From NCBI GenBank assembly GCA_964504025.1, contig CAZDCO010000001.1, positions 6,090 through 70,089 on the forward strand: a stretch of 64,000 bases of DNA. Reading direction: 5' to 3'. Positions within the stretch are counted from its first letter, which is position 1, and each line of letters opens with the position of its first letter. A model generated the notes under the pieces. It was not told where the DNA came from. It worked only from the letters and a program-made list of their open reading frames with translations, and searched no databases. The position numbers were made by a program, and so were the translations under genes. The stretch comes from Scatosoma sp964504025. Its GTDB lineage: Bacteria; Bacillota; Clostridia; Christensenellales; Borkfalkiaceae. Of this stretch, positions 9,534 through 18,648 are shown piece by piece.

Positions 9534-9562
9534 TTGATAATTATGAAAAAAAATGATATAAT
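9534..9562 (+). promoter_or_regulatory. SigA-type promoter for ftsK/spoIIIE
   Basis: TTGATA at 9534-9539, a 17-base spacer, TATAAT at 9557-9562, directly after the murC terminator and 45 bases before the gene. Confidence 0.85.
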
Positions 9563-9606
9563 TAAACGGTATAATATCGTAGAAAATCTAAAAAGGGGGA
9601 TTCCTT

Positions 9607-12600
9607 TTGAAAAGGCAAGAAGAACGTCAAGAAAACCGAAAAGAAAGTACGAACGATTTGGTAACCAAGGAAACGATTTGCGCCGTATTCGCGCTGCTTT
9701 CCCTGCTCGCTTTGTTTATCCTTTGCACGGGAGAGTTGGTATTCGGAACGATCGGATATTCCGTTTGCGTCTTTTTAACGGGCTTGTTCGGTTACGCCGC
9801 CTATCCCGTATGTTGCGGCGCGCTCTATTTGTGCGTAACGGCGTTGATCGGCAAGCGTTTGATTAAAAACAGATGCGCGTTCGTCCGTATCGTCGTCGCC
9901 GTCGTTTGCGCGGCGTTGATCGTACATACGGCAACTACCTTTTCTTGGGCTTCGGAAACGTATTTGTCGCAATGCTTTGCCGCAGGCGAGAAATTTCCTG
10001 CCGTAACCGTATGCGGTTGGGTGGGTGGTTTGTTGGTGGCGTTGCTTTCCGCCATTACGACGAAAGTCGGCGCGCTCGTTGTCTTTTCCGCGTTGACGCT
10101 CTTTTTCGGCTACCTCGCGTATGCGGCGTTGACGAAGGGAACGAAAGCGGAAACCGAAACGAATACGGCAATGCCCGTACAGTCTACCGTTACCCCCGTG
10201 GAAATTCCTTTGACGAATACGCCGTCGGTGCGTCCGCAAGAAGGAACGGTGCAATCGAATGAAATTCCGTTTGAACGGGTAGAACCGCAGGAAAGACGTC
10301 CGTTCTTTGAAGAACCGGTTGCGCAGCGCCCTGCGTTTACGCTTGCCGATACGCCTACCGAACAGCCTGCGCAAGGGGGCGCGTTCTCACCGTTCGCTAC
10401 GCCCAACGAAACGAACGAGAGGGGATATTCCTACGAGGACAGCCGCGCGTTCTTGTTCGGCGGTACGCCTGCGGAAAATTATCAACGCAATTTGATTTTC
10501 GATCCCAACGCGAACGTGAATAAACGTCCGCCCGTCGATCCGAACGAGAACGGCGTATTGCAAAGCGGCTACACGCCGTCGTATACGGAAGCTTATCAAA
10601 ACGCAGTCAACGCGGAACAGCCCGTGCGCCCGATGAAAATCTTTTCCGATCGCACCGAACGGACGTATGAACCTGCACAGCCGATCGTGGAAACGCCCGT
10701 AACGCCGTTGCAACCGATCGAACCGCCCGTCGTAGAAGAAACGCGACCGCAACCGATCGTGGAAACGCCCGTTGCGGAAGAGCGTACGTATACGCAAGTT
10801 TACGAAGAACCGCAGGAAGAACCTACTCGTTCTTCCGAAGGGTATCAACGGCACGAATATATGGATCTTTTTTCGTCGGCTAATCCCAACGTGTTCGGCA
10901 ACTCCGAAGAGGATAGACGATTCGCGGACGAAACGTTCGATAGAACGCCCGTTTCCGCTCGAGAGGAAGAACGAGCGGACGGAACGGAACTCCCCGAACG
11001 GGACGGCTTGCACATCTTCGACGAAGACGAACCGTACTCGCTTAGAACGGACTTTGAAGAACGCCGAACGGACTTTGAAACGCGCGATCGTTTTGACGAT
11101 AGAAACGACGATAGAGGCTTGTCGCGCGATATTGAACCTGTGCGCGACGACGAGTTGTTGGCGGTGCGCGACGATAGGGTGATTTCCGATCGTTTTGAAA
11201 CGCCGACCGTGCAAAAAACGGTAGAGCCAGAACCCGTCAAAAAGGAAGAACCTGCGCCTGCACCGCCGAAACCGCGCGTCATTCGTCCGTACGTGCGCGT
11301 ACCTTTGGACGATTTTGATTGCCGCGACGTAGAGCCGTTGCAAAACCCCGAAGAAGTCGAGGAAACGAAAGCGACCATTTTGGCGACTTTGGAAGATTAT
11401 AAAGTTACGGGCGCGTCGATTGCTTCGGTAACGTTCGGACCGACCGTTACCCGCTACAATGTTACGATTCCTCGGAACATTCCGCCGAAGAAAGTCGTCG
11501 CACTCGATCAACCGATGGCGATCAGCTTATATTCGAGCGGCGTCAATATCTATCCCAATTACGAAGACGGCGTCGTCAGTATCGAAGTGCCGAACAAACA
11601 ACGGCAATTCGTACAACTCGGTTGTATGCTGTCGGGGGATACGTACGTCAACGCCAAGTCGTCCTCCATTATGTTTGCTATGGGTAAGGACGCAGGCAAT
11701 CGCAAAGTATACGGGGACATTTCCAAAATGATCCACTTGCTCGTAGCTGGTTCGTCCGGTTCGGGTAAGAGCGTATTTTTAGGTTCGCTAATCATCAGTT
11801 TGATTTATAAATACTCTCCCGAAGAGTTGCGTTTGATTTTGATTGACCCCAAAAAGACGGAATTCGTCTTGTATAACAACCTGCCGCACCTTATGATCAA
11901 CGAGATCATTACGGACGCGAATAAGGCTGTACAAAGCTTGAATTGGGCAATCGGCGAAATGAATCGTCGGTACGGTTTGTTTGAACAGATGAGCCGTTCG
12001 GGAACGTACGTCGTCAATTTGGATCAATACAACTCCCACCTCGAAAAAGCCGAGCGTTTGCCTAAGATCGTCATCATTATAGACGAGCTTGCCGACTTGA
12101 TGCTCGCGGCGAAAAAGGATATCGAAGACAAAATACAAAACTTGACGCAAAAGGCGCGTGCCGCAGGTATACACCTCGTCGTGGCAACGCAGCGTCCGTC
12201 CACCGACGTCATTACGGGCGTCATTAAGAGTAACTTGCCCACCCGTATCGCGTTCGCCGTGGCAACCGACGTGGACTCGCGCGTTATCCTCGATCAATCG
12301 GGTGCGCAAAAGCTACTCGGCAAAGGCGACTTCCTGTATACCATGCAGGGCGTAAATACGCCCGTGCGCGTGCAGAGTGCGTTCATTTCTTCGGAAGATT
12401 CGCAACGCGTCGTCAACTTTATTAAAGCGAACAACGAGGCGTATTACGACGAAAGCGCGACGGCGTTTATCAACAATACGCGCGGTTCGTCCGAAGGCGG
12501 CGCAGGCGGTTCGAGTGACGAGATCGAACCTGTGTATATCGAAGCTTTGCATTATGTAATTTTGTGCAATAGCGCGTCCATTTCCCTGATCCAACGGAAA

Positions 12601-12741
12601 TGCTCTATCGGCTATCATAAAGCAGGTAAGATCGTCGAATGGATGGAAGATATGGGCTATATTTCCAGCTTCGAAGGCGCGAAGGCAAGAAAGGTACTGA
12701 TCAGCAAGGAAGAATTTGAAAGCAAATACGGCCCGCTGTAA
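9607..12741 (+). CDS. ftsK: DNA translocase FtsK/SpoIIIE
   Basis: A hexameric ATP-driven pump that moves chromosomal DNA through the closing septum. The 1044-residue product starts at TTG 9607, supported by AAAGGGGG at 9592-9599. About four hydrophobic helices fill residues 20-175. A long low-complexity linker rich in Pro, Glu and Arg spans about 180-560. The motor follows, with Walker A GSSGSGKS near residue 715 and Walker B IIIDELADL near 820. The C-terminal winged-helix gamma domain (RKCSIGYHKAGKIVEWME) would read polar DNA sequences. The linker makes it longer than the common 750-800-residue SpoIIIE. It has its own promoter, and the next gene follows after 73 bases. Confidence 0.97.
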   Translation: MKRQEERQENRKESTNDLVTKETICAVFALLSLLALFILCTGELVFGTIGYSVCVFLTGLFGYAAYPVCCGALYLCVTALIGKRLIKNRCAFVRIVVAVVCAALIVHTATTFSWASETYLSQCFAAGEKFPAVTVCGWVGGLLVALLSAITTKVGALVVFSALTLFFGYLAYAALTKGTKAETETNTAMPVQSTVTPVEIPLTNTPSVRPQEGTVQSNEIPFERVEPQERRPFFEEPVAQRPAFTLADTPTEQPAQGGAFSPFATPNETNERGYSYEDSRAFLFGGTPAENYQRNLIFDPNANVNKRPPVDPNENGVLQSGYTPSYTEAYQNAVNAEQPVRPMKIFSDRTERTYEPAQPIVETPVTPLQPIEPPVVEETRPQPIVETPVAEERTYTQVYEEPQEEPTRSSEGYQRHEYMDLFSSANPNVFGNSEEDRRFADETFDRTPVSAREEERADGTELPERDGLHIFDEDEPYSLRTDFEERRTDFETRDRFDDRNDDRGLSRDIEPVRDDELLAVRDDRVISDRFETPTVQKTVEPEPVKKEEPAPAPPKPRVIRPYVRVPLDDFDCRDVEPLQNPEEVEETKATILATLEDYKVTGASIASVTFGPTVTRYNVTIPRNIPPKKVVALDQPMAISLYSSGVNIYPNYEDGVVSIEVPNKQRQFVQLGCMLSGDTYVNAKSSSIMFAMGKDAGNRKVYGDISKMIHLLVAGSSGSGKSVFLGSLIISLIYKYSPEELRLILIDPKKTEFVLYNNLPHLMINEIITDANKAVQSLNWAIGEMNRRYGLFEQMSRSGTYVVNLDQYNSHLEKAERLPKIVIIIDELADLMLAAKKDIEDKIQNLTQKARAAGIHLVVATQRPSTDVITGVIKSNLPTRIAFAVATDVDSRVILDQSGAQKLLGKGDFLYTMQGVNTPVRVQSAFISSEDSQRVVNFIKANNEAYYDESATAFINNTRGSSEGGAGGSSDEIEPVYIEALHYVILCNSASISLIQRKCSIGYHKAGKIVEWMEDMGYISSFEGAKARKVLISKEEFESKYGPL

Positions 12742-12814
12742 AAAAGCAAAGAAAAATTAAAATAGGCGTACGGTTGTCATATTTTATGTGATATACTGTA
12801 TGCAAAGGAATAAG

Positions 12815-14155
12815 ATGAATGTACGAGATAAACTGTTCGGCGTCATTTCACTCGGTTGCGATAAGAACCGCGTGGACAGCGAAAAGTTAATCGGGTTGTT
12901 GCGCGAGCAGGGCTGCCGTTTGACGGACGACCTTGCCAAGGCGCAAATCGTGATCGTCAATACCTGCGCGTTTTTGAAATCGGCGCGCGAGGAAGCGATA
13001 GACACCCTGTTAGAATGTGCCGAATATAAAAAACAAAACTTGGAAAAACTCGTCGTAACGGGCTGTTTACCGCAAAAATTTATCGACGAGTTGTACGAAC
13101 CGTTGCAAGAGGCGGACGTTTTCTTGGGCATTTCCGACTACGAAAAGATTTTCGAGGCGTTGGAAAGATCGTATCGGGAAAACGCGCGACAAAACTACGT
13201 AGCGTGCGGAAACGACGGGTATATCTTTCCCCGCACGCTGACGACGCCCGAACATTACGCGTATTTGAAAATCGCCGACGGCTGTTATAACCGTTGTACC
13301 TATTGCCTGATCCCGAAAATTCGCGGTAAGTATCGTTCCTATCCTATGGACAAGCTCATCAAAGAAGCGGAGGCGTTGGGCGACGTTGCCGAGTTGATTA
13401 TCGTGGCGCAGGATACGACGAGATACGGGGAAGACCTGTACGGAGAAAACCGTTTCGTGGCGTTGTTGCGCGCCCTTTCCGCGTTGGAAAATATACGTTC
13501 GATTCGCTTGTTGTATTGCTATCCCGACGTAATCACCGACGCGTTGATCGACGAGGTTGCCGACAATCCGAAAATTATCAAATACATGGATATCCCGTTG
13601 CAGCATAGCGAAAACCGCGTGTTGAAGCTGATGAACCGCAAGGGGACGCGCGAGGGATATTTAGAACTGTTGCGAAAATTGCGTGCGCGCATACCGAATA
13701 TTGCCGTTCGATCGACGTTTATCAGCGGCTTCCCGTCGGAGACGGAAGAGGAATTCGAGGGCATGCAAAACTTCTTGCGCGAGGCGCAGCTTTGGAATTG
13801 CGGTTTCTTCGCCTATTCTCGCGAGCCGGACACGGCGGCGGATCGTATGAAAGGACACGTGCATCACGCGACGAAAGCAAGACGGGTGCGCGCGTTATAC
13901 GAAACGCAGGAAGAAATTTCCGTAAACCGTTTGCGCGCGTTCGTGGGCAAGGAAATAGAAGTGCTGTGCGACGGTATCGACTACGAGAAAAATTGCTTCG
14001 TCGGCAGGGCGTACTTCAACGCTCCCGATATCGACGGCAAGGTATATTTCAACGCGTCGTTCGCCGAGCAGGGCGAACGGTATACCGTAACAGTTACGAG
14101 CGCGGACAGCTATGATTTATATGGAAAAACGGAGGACTATTATGAACTTACCTAA
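12815..14155 (+). CDS. rimO: Ribosomal protein S12 methylthiotransferase RimO
   Basis: A radical-SAM enzyme that methylthiolates the conserved aspartate of ribosomal protein S12. ATG 12815 is preferred over the open GTG at 12788 because AAAGGA lies five bases upstream and the family begins near LGCDKNRVDSE. The 446-residue product has the N-terminal cluster domain (LGC, NTC and GCLPQ cysteines), the radical-SAM motif CYNRCTYC at about residue 156, and a C-terminal TRAM domain. The DKN pattern after the first cysteine favours RimO over MiaB. The stop overlaps the next gene by 14 bases. Confidence 0.95.
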   Translation: MNVRDKLFGVISLGCDKNRVDSEKLIGLLREQGCRLTDDLAKAQIVIVNTCAFLKSAREEAIDTLLECAEYKKQNLEKLVVTGCLPQKFIDELYEPLQEADVFLGISDYEKIFEALERSYRENARQNYVACGNDGYIFPRTLTTPEHYAYLKIADGCYNRCTYCLIPKIRGKYRSYPMDKLIKEAEALGDVAELIIVAQDTTRYGEDLYGENRFVALLRALSALENIRSIRLLYCYPDVITDALIDEVADNPKIIKYMDIPLQHSENRVLKLMNRKGTREGYLELLRKLRARIPNIAVRSTFISGFPSETEEEFEGMQNFLREAQLWNCGFFAYSREPDTAADRMKGHVHHATKARRVRALYETQEEISVNRLRAFVGKEIEVLCDGIDYEKNCFVGRAYFNAPDIDGKVYFNASFAEQGERYTVTVTSADSYDLYGKTEDYYELT

Positions 14156-14744
14156 CAAAATCACTTTATCGAGAATTTGTATGATTCCCGTATTCGTGGC
14201 AATCTTCTTTTTGACGATGATTCCCGGTAATTACGTAATCGCGGCGATTATCTTCGCGGTGGCGGCTTGTACCGACTTTTTAGACGGACATATCGCGCGT
14301 TCTCGCGGTTTGGTGACGAACCTTGGAAAATTCCTCGATCCCATTGCGGATAAGGTACTCGTTTCCACGGCTATGTTGTTGCTACTGACGATGAAAAATT
14401 CGCTGTTCGCGCTTCTCGGTAGCGCAAGCGACGCTATCTACGTCGTCGCGACGATTTGCATTTGTATCATCACCGCGCGCGAATTTATTATCAGCGCGTT
14501 CCGTCAAATTGCGGCGGCAAACGGTATGATTATGGCAGCGGAAAAACTCGGTAAATACAAGACGGCTTGCCAAGACGTGGCGATCTTCATTTTGATTTTC
14601 GCCGCAGGTTTCACGGGCACGTTCGCTACGGTGTTGGCGTGGGTAGGTTTCGGTTTATTCGCCGTTGCTACGGTGTTGACGATTTGGTCGGGTATTTCCT
14701 ACGTCGTAAAGCATAGCGAAGTGTTGCACGATAAAAAGGACTAA
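14142..14744 (+). CDS. pgsA: CDP-diacylglycerol--glycerol-3-phosphate 3-phosphatidyltransferase
   Basis: A membrane enzyme making phosphatidylglycerol phosphate. ATG 14142 is chosen because GGAGG is at 14131-14135 and the family begins with NLPNKITLSR. The CDP-alcohol phosphotransferase signature DFLDGHIARSRG, then GKFLDPIADK, is intact. The 200-residue product has several hydrophobic helices. The rimO-pgsA-cinA-recA order is common in Firmicutes and fits a housekeeping run. Confidence 0.95.
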   Translation: MNLPNKITLSRICMIPVFVAIFFLTMIPGNYVIAAIIFAVAACTDFLDGHIARSRGLVTNLGKFLDPIADKVLVSTAMLLLLTMKNSLFALLGSASDAIYVVATICICIITAREFIISAFRQIAAANGMIMAAEKLGKYKTACQDVAIFILIFAAGFTGTFATVLAWVGFGLFAVATVLTIWSGISYVVKHSEVLHDKKD

Positions 14745-14749
14745 GGTAT

Positions 14750-15459
14750 ATGAGTACGGAAAAGACGGTGCTGCGTTGTATCGGCGCGTCGGAAGCGCAC
14801 GTGCAGGGCGTATTGTCGCGCGCGGCGCAGGTGACGGCGGTCAATGCAAGTATAGCCGCTTTCGGAAATACGACGAGGACGTCATCGGGATCGAATACGA
14901 CGAAAATATCCCCAAACGACTGTTGGACGACGTGTTGCGCGTGTTTGCCGACGGCTTGGCAGACTGCTTGTATGCCATGGACGATACGCCGTTGGAAGAA
15001 CAACTCGTGCGGCTGTTGAAATTGCGCGGACAAAAACTCAGCGTTGCCGAATCGTTTACGGGCGGCGGAATCGGACGACGGATCGTAAGCGTCGCCGGTG
15101 CGAGCGCGGTGTTCTTCGAGGGACTGAATACGTATAACGAATCGTCGAAGATCAAACGATTGGGCGTGTCGGAATACACGCTAAAAACGTTCGGCGCGGT
15201 ATCCGAGCAAACGGCGTACGAAATGGCGGCAGGGCTGATCGCCACGGGCGATTGCGAGTTGTGTATCGCCACGACGGGGTACGCAGGACCGACTACGGAT
15301 AACGTAGCGATGCCCGTCGGGCTTTGCTATCTTGCCGTCGGAACGCGAGAACGGGTATACGTGTATCGTTACAAATTCAACGGCAATCGGGAAGAAATTA
15401 CCGAAACGGCAATCAATTACGCGTTGTTTTTGGCGTATAAGCAATTAAAAAAGATGTAA
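14750..15459 (+). pseudogene. cinA: CinA-like protein (KH-like and amidohydrolase domains), one-base frameshift
   Basis: The C-terminal part, in the frame ending at 15459, is the CinA nicotinamide-nucleotide amidohydrolase domain, with AESFTGGGIGRR and ATTGYAGP. The MoaB-like N-terminal domain of full CinA is absent. Upstream, coding resemblance continues in another frame from ATG 14750 (TVLRCIGASEAHV, like the CinA middle domain), switching near 14867-14872 where GGAAATACGAC must gain one base to give FGxKYDEDVIGIEYD. One inserted base would make a single 236-residue protein. Either a base is missing from the assembly or the N-terminal part is genuinely decayed; a shorter protein starting at ATG 14975 would still hold the catalytic domain. 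It follows pgsA by five bases. Confidence 0.68.
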
Positions 15460-15481
15460 AATAAATAGCAGGAGAAATATT

Positions 15482-16510
15482 ATGGCTGAAAAAAATACGG
15501 AGAAAATGAAAGCGTTAGACGCCGTTTTGTTGCAAATCGAAAAGCAATACGGCAAAGGCTCGATTATGCGTTTGGGCGATGAGGCGGGAAAAACGGAAAT
15601 CGACGTAATTCCTTCCGGTTGCTTGACGTTGGATCTCGCGCTCGGAATCGGCGGTTTTCCGCGCGGTAGAATTATAGAAATCTACGGACCGGAATCTTCG
15701 GGTAAAACGACGGTAGCGTTGCACGCCATTGCGGAAGCGCAAAAGATGGGGGGCGTGGCTGCGTTCATCGACGCCGAACACGCACTCGATCCCGTTTACG
15801 CGAAAAAATTAGGGGTAAATTTGGACGACTTGTACGTTTCCCAACCGGACACGGGCGAACAAGCCCTTGACATCACCGACGCCCTCGTAAGAAGCTCGGC
15901 GGTGGATATTATCGTCGTGGACTCGGTAGCCGCGTTGACGCCTAAGGCGGAAATCGAAGGGGATATGGGAGACACGCACGTAGGTTTGCAGGCGCGTTTG
16001 ATGTCGCAGGCGTTGCGTAAATTGACGGCGATCGTCAATAAATCGAAGACGTGCGTTATCTTTATCAATCAGTTGCGTGAAAAAGTCGGCGTAATGTTCG
16101 GCAACCCCGAAACGACGCCGGGCGGTAAAGCTTTGAAATTCTACGCCAGCGTTCGTTTGGATATCCGTAAGATGGATACCTTGAAAGACGCGGACGGCGC
16201 AATGGGCAACCGCACGAAAGCAAAGGTAGTGAAAAACAAACTCGCGCCTCCTTTCCGTCAGGCGGAATTCGATATCGTCTTCGGTGAAGGCATTTCGCAG
16301 GAAGGCTGCATTATGGACTTGGGCGTGCAGTACGACATTATCGGCAAGAGCGGTTCGTTCTTTAGCTATAACGGCGCGAAAGTGGCGCAAGGCAAGGAAA
16401 AAATGCGTTTGTATCTGAAAGAAAACCCCGAAGTGCGCGCGGAGATCGAACAAAAAATTCGCGATGCGGCAAAGGGCAAAACGACGGAAGAAGAAATGGA
16501 AGAAAAATAA
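15482..16510 (+). CDS. recA: Recombinase RecA
   Basis: A DNA-strand-exchange ATPase of 342 residues, typical length. Walker A GPESSGKTT is near residues 69-77 and Walker B IIVVDSVAAL follows; NQLREKVGVMFGNPE, the L2/DNA-binding region, is complete. The acidic C-terminal tail (TTEEEMEEK) is normal. The start has AGGAG upstream. I see no clear LexA/SOS box just before the gene. A strong terminator follows. Confidence 0.99.
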   Translation: MAEKNTEKMKALDAVLLQIEKQYGKGSIMRLGDEAGKTEIDVIPSGCLTLDLALGIGGFPRGRIIEIYGPESSGKTTVALHAIAEAQKMGGVAAFIDAEHALDPVYAKKLGVNLDDLYVSQPDTGEQALDITDALVRSSAVDIIVVDSVAALTPKAEIEGDMGDTHVGLQARLMSQALRKLTAIVNKSKTCVIFINQLREKVGVMFGNPETTPGGKALKFYASVRLDIRKMDTLKDADGAMGNRTKAKVVKNKLAPPFRQAEFDIVFGEGISQEGCIMDLGVQYDIIGKSGSFFSYNGAKVAQGKEKMRLYLKENPEVRAEIEQKIRDAAKGKTTEEEMEEK

Positions 16511-16520
16511 TTCGTTTACG

Positions 16521-16557
16521 AAAAACGGGAGCGTAAAGTCGCGCACCCGTTTTTTTC
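16521..16557 (+). terminator. Intrinsic terminator after recA
   Basis: AAAACGGG (16522-16529) pairs with CCCGTTTT (16546-16553), continuing into a T tract. Confidence 0.87.
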
Positions 16558-16619
16558 TATGCAAAGCACATACCGCGAGAAATTTTTTGCGAATACGTAA
16601 ACTATTTTCTTTCAAATCA

Positions 16620-16693
16620 TTGACTTTTCGTAAAATATATTGTAAAATGGAATAGATAGAAGTGATTATAATTCGGAACGCTATACCGTTCCG
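16620..16693 (+). promoter_or_regulatory. SigA-type promoter and leader hairpin of rny
   Basis: TTGACT at 16620-16625, a 17-base spacer, TAAAAT at 16643-16648. The roughly 90-base leader contains a perfect 7-base hairpin, CGGAACG / CGTTCCG (16674-16680 with 16687-16693). A structured leader on an RNase gene could support self-cleavage control; this is inference only. Confidence 0.75.
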
Positions 16694-16747
16694 TTGTGAT
16701 ATCGAATTTTATCAATCATTAATTTTAATACAGGAGGCACAAACAAC

Positions 16748-18358
16748 ATGCACAACGTTACTTTGAGCGTCCTGTTTCTCAGTGTTACGACGCCGATAGC
16801 GATCGCGATTGCCGCGGTTGCGCTCGTCGGAGGCGTAGCACTCGGTTGGCTGATATATCAAACGATCAGCAAGAAGAAGGTAGGCTCTACCAAAGCGCAA
16901 ATTTCCAAGCTTATCAGCGAAGCGGAAGCGGAAGCGGAACGCATCAAGGCGCAGGGCAAGGAAGAAAGCAAGCGCGCGTTAAAGGAAGCGCTTATCGAAG
17001 CAAAGGAACAGGACTTAAAATTAAGAAACGATTTTGAACGCGAAACGAAGGAAAAGAAAGCGGAGTTGCAACGCTTTGAACAACGCGTAACGCAAAAAGA
17101 GGACGCGTTAGACAAGAAGTCCGACTTGCTTGACCAACAAAAAGCACAGCTGTTCAAAGAAGAAGAAGAGGTGCGCTTGTTGCAAGACAAGCTCAACTCC
17201 CAACACGAATTGATGATTCAGGAGTTGGAGAAGGTAGCGCAACTCACCCGAGACGAGGCAAAACGCCTGTTGTCCGAAGAAATTTTGGATAGCGTTCGCC
17301 ACGATGTCGCGTTGCAAGTCCGCAATTTGGAACAACAAGCCAAGGAAGAAGCGGACATCAATGCCAAGAAGATCATTTCTCTTGCCATTCAAAAATGCGC
17401 CGCGGATCAGGCTTCGGAAATCACCGTTTCCGTCGTACCCCTGCCCAGCGACGACATGAAAGCCCGTATTATCGGCCGCGAGGGTAGAAACATTCGCGCG
17501 ATCGAAAACGCAACGGGTATCGAATTGATTATCGACGACACGCCCGAAGTGGTCATCTTGTCGGGTTTTGATCCCGTTCGCCGCGAGATTGCGCGGTTGT
17601 CCTTGGAACGCTTGATCAACGACGGTCGTATCCACCCGGCTCGTATCGAAGAAACGGTTGACAAAGTTTCACGTGAAATGGATCAACAAATCAAGGAGGC
17701 AGGCGAAGCCGCCGTGTTCGAAGCAGGCGTATTCGGTTTGCACCCCGAATTGATCAAGTTGATCGGTCGTTTGAAATTCAGAACGAGTTACGGTCAAAAT
17801 GTATACAAACACTCGATGGAAGTATCCATGCTGGCAGGACAAATGGCAGCGGAACTCGGTTTAGACGTGAACTTTGCAAAGCGCGCAGGTTTGTTGCACG
17901 ATATCGGTAAGGCGGTAGACCAAGAACAAGAGGGTACGCATATCCAAATCGGTGCGGACTTGGCGAGAAAGTATAAAGAAAACGCCAATATCGTCAACGC
18001 GATCATGGCGCACCACGGCGACGTCGAACCGAAAACGATCGAAGCGGTACTCATTCAAGCCGCCGACGCCATTTCCGGTGCACGCCCCGGCGCACGTCGC
18101 GAAACGGGCAGCAACTACGTAAAACGCTTGGAGAAGTTGGAAGAAATCGCTTCGAGCTTTAACGGAGTAGAAAAGAGCTACGCCATTCAAGCGGGTAGAG
18201 AAGTCCGCGTTATGGTGAAGCCCGAACAGGTAGACGACGCGCAGGCGTTGTTCTTGGCGAAAGATATCGCCAAGAAGATCGAAACGGAGTTAGAATATCC
18301 CGGTCAGATCAAAGTCAACGTCATCAGAGAATTCCGCGGCGTCGAATACGCGAAGTAA
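16748..18358 (+). CDS. rny: Ribonuclease Y
   Basis: A membrane-anchored endoribonuclease that starts mRNA decay in Firmicutes. The 536-residue product has an N-terminal transmembrane helix (about residues 10-38), a long charged coiled coil (about 45-215), a KH domain (IIGREGRNIRAIE) and an HD domain with LLHDIGKA near residue 380 and the family ending EFRGVEYAK. The ATG is preceded by AGGAGG. The length is slightly above the usual 510-520. Confidence 0.98.
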   Translation: MHNVTLSVLFLSVTTPIAIAIAAVALVGGVALGWLIYQTISKKKVGSTKAQISKLISEAEAEAERIKAQGKEESKRALKEALIEAKEQDLKLRNDFERETKEKKAELQRFEQRVTQKEDALDKKSDLLDQQKAQLFKEEEEVRLLQDKLNSQHELMIQELEKVAQLTRDEAKRLLSEEILDSVRHDVALQVRNLEQQAKEEADINAKKIISLAIQKCAADQASEITVSVVPLPSDDMKARIIGREGRNIRAIENATGIELIIDDTPEVVILSGFDPVRREIARLSLERLINDGRIHPARIEETVDKVSREMDQQIKEAGEAAVFEAGVFGLHPELIKLIGRLKFRTSYGQNVYKHSMEVSMLAGQMAAELGLDVNFAKRAGLLHDIGKAVDQEQEGTHIQIGADLARKYKENANIVNAIMAHHGDVEPKTIEAVLIQAADAISGARPGARRETGSNYVKRLEKLEEIASSFNGVEKSYAIQAGREVRVMVKPEQVDDAQALFLAKDIAKKIETELEYPGQIKVNVIREFRGVEYAK

Positions 18359-18383
18359 TACGCGAAAGCATACGAATAAAACG

Positions 18384-18422
18384 AAAAAGAGAGGGTAGCC
18401 CGTCGGTTGCGCCCTCTTTTTT
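18384..18422 (+). terminator. Intrinsic terminator after rny
   Basis: AAAAGAGAGGG pairs with CCCTCTTTTTT across an approximately 16-base loop, ending in six T. Confidence 0.85.
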
Positions 18423-18474
18423 CGCTATGGAAACGGCGGCGCGCGAAAAGCTCGGAAAAATCAGCGAAAAATGC

Positions 18475-18503
18475 TTGACTTTTCTTTTTTCATAATGTAT
18501 AAT
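18475..18503 (+). promoter_or_regulatory. SigA-type promoter upstream of c-di-GMP riboswitch 1
   Basis: TTGACT at 18475-18480, a 17-base spacer, TATAAT at 18498-18503. The aptamer begins about 15 bases after the predicted start site. Confidence 0.9.
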
Positions 18504-18512
18504 ACCGATAGA

Positions 18513-18629
18513 TACACGAGAATAGCAAAATAGTCGTAAGGCTATCACGCAAAGCTATAGGGGCTTGTGTTTATACGTAAGTCAGCCAGTTGCCGAATGA
18601 ATCCCACGAGGGTTACGTTCGGCTTTTTT
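18513..18629 (+). ncRNA. Cyclic-di-GMP-I (GEMM-I) riboswitch 1 with terminator
   Basis: The conserved core CACGCAAAGCTATAGGGG (18546-18563) follows a small hairpin ATAGTC/GGCTAT closed by a GTAA tetraloop (18529-18544). The GEMM 3' segment GTCAGCCAGTTGCC is at 18581-18594, and GCAA 5' of the hairpin can pair with TTGC at the 3' end. The 3' edge runs into a strong terminator: GCCGAA (18592-18597) pairs with TTCGGC (18618-18623), with an inner CCC/GGG pair, then six T. The aptamer's last bases belong to the terminator's 5' arm, so ligand binding should oppose termination; an ON switch is inferred. The first SipW-type surface gene starts 19 bases later. Confidence 0.9.
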
Positions 18630-18648
18630 GTTGCCAAAAGGAAACGCT

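Noticed and set aside
12774..12797. SigA promoter for rimO (TTGTCA and TATACT)
   Set aside because: The hexamers are only 12 bases apart, too close for a functional pair; no alternative -35 was convincing.
15380..15481. SOS box upstream of recA
   Set aside because: I looked for a GAAC-N4-GTTC-type palindrome and found none convincing.
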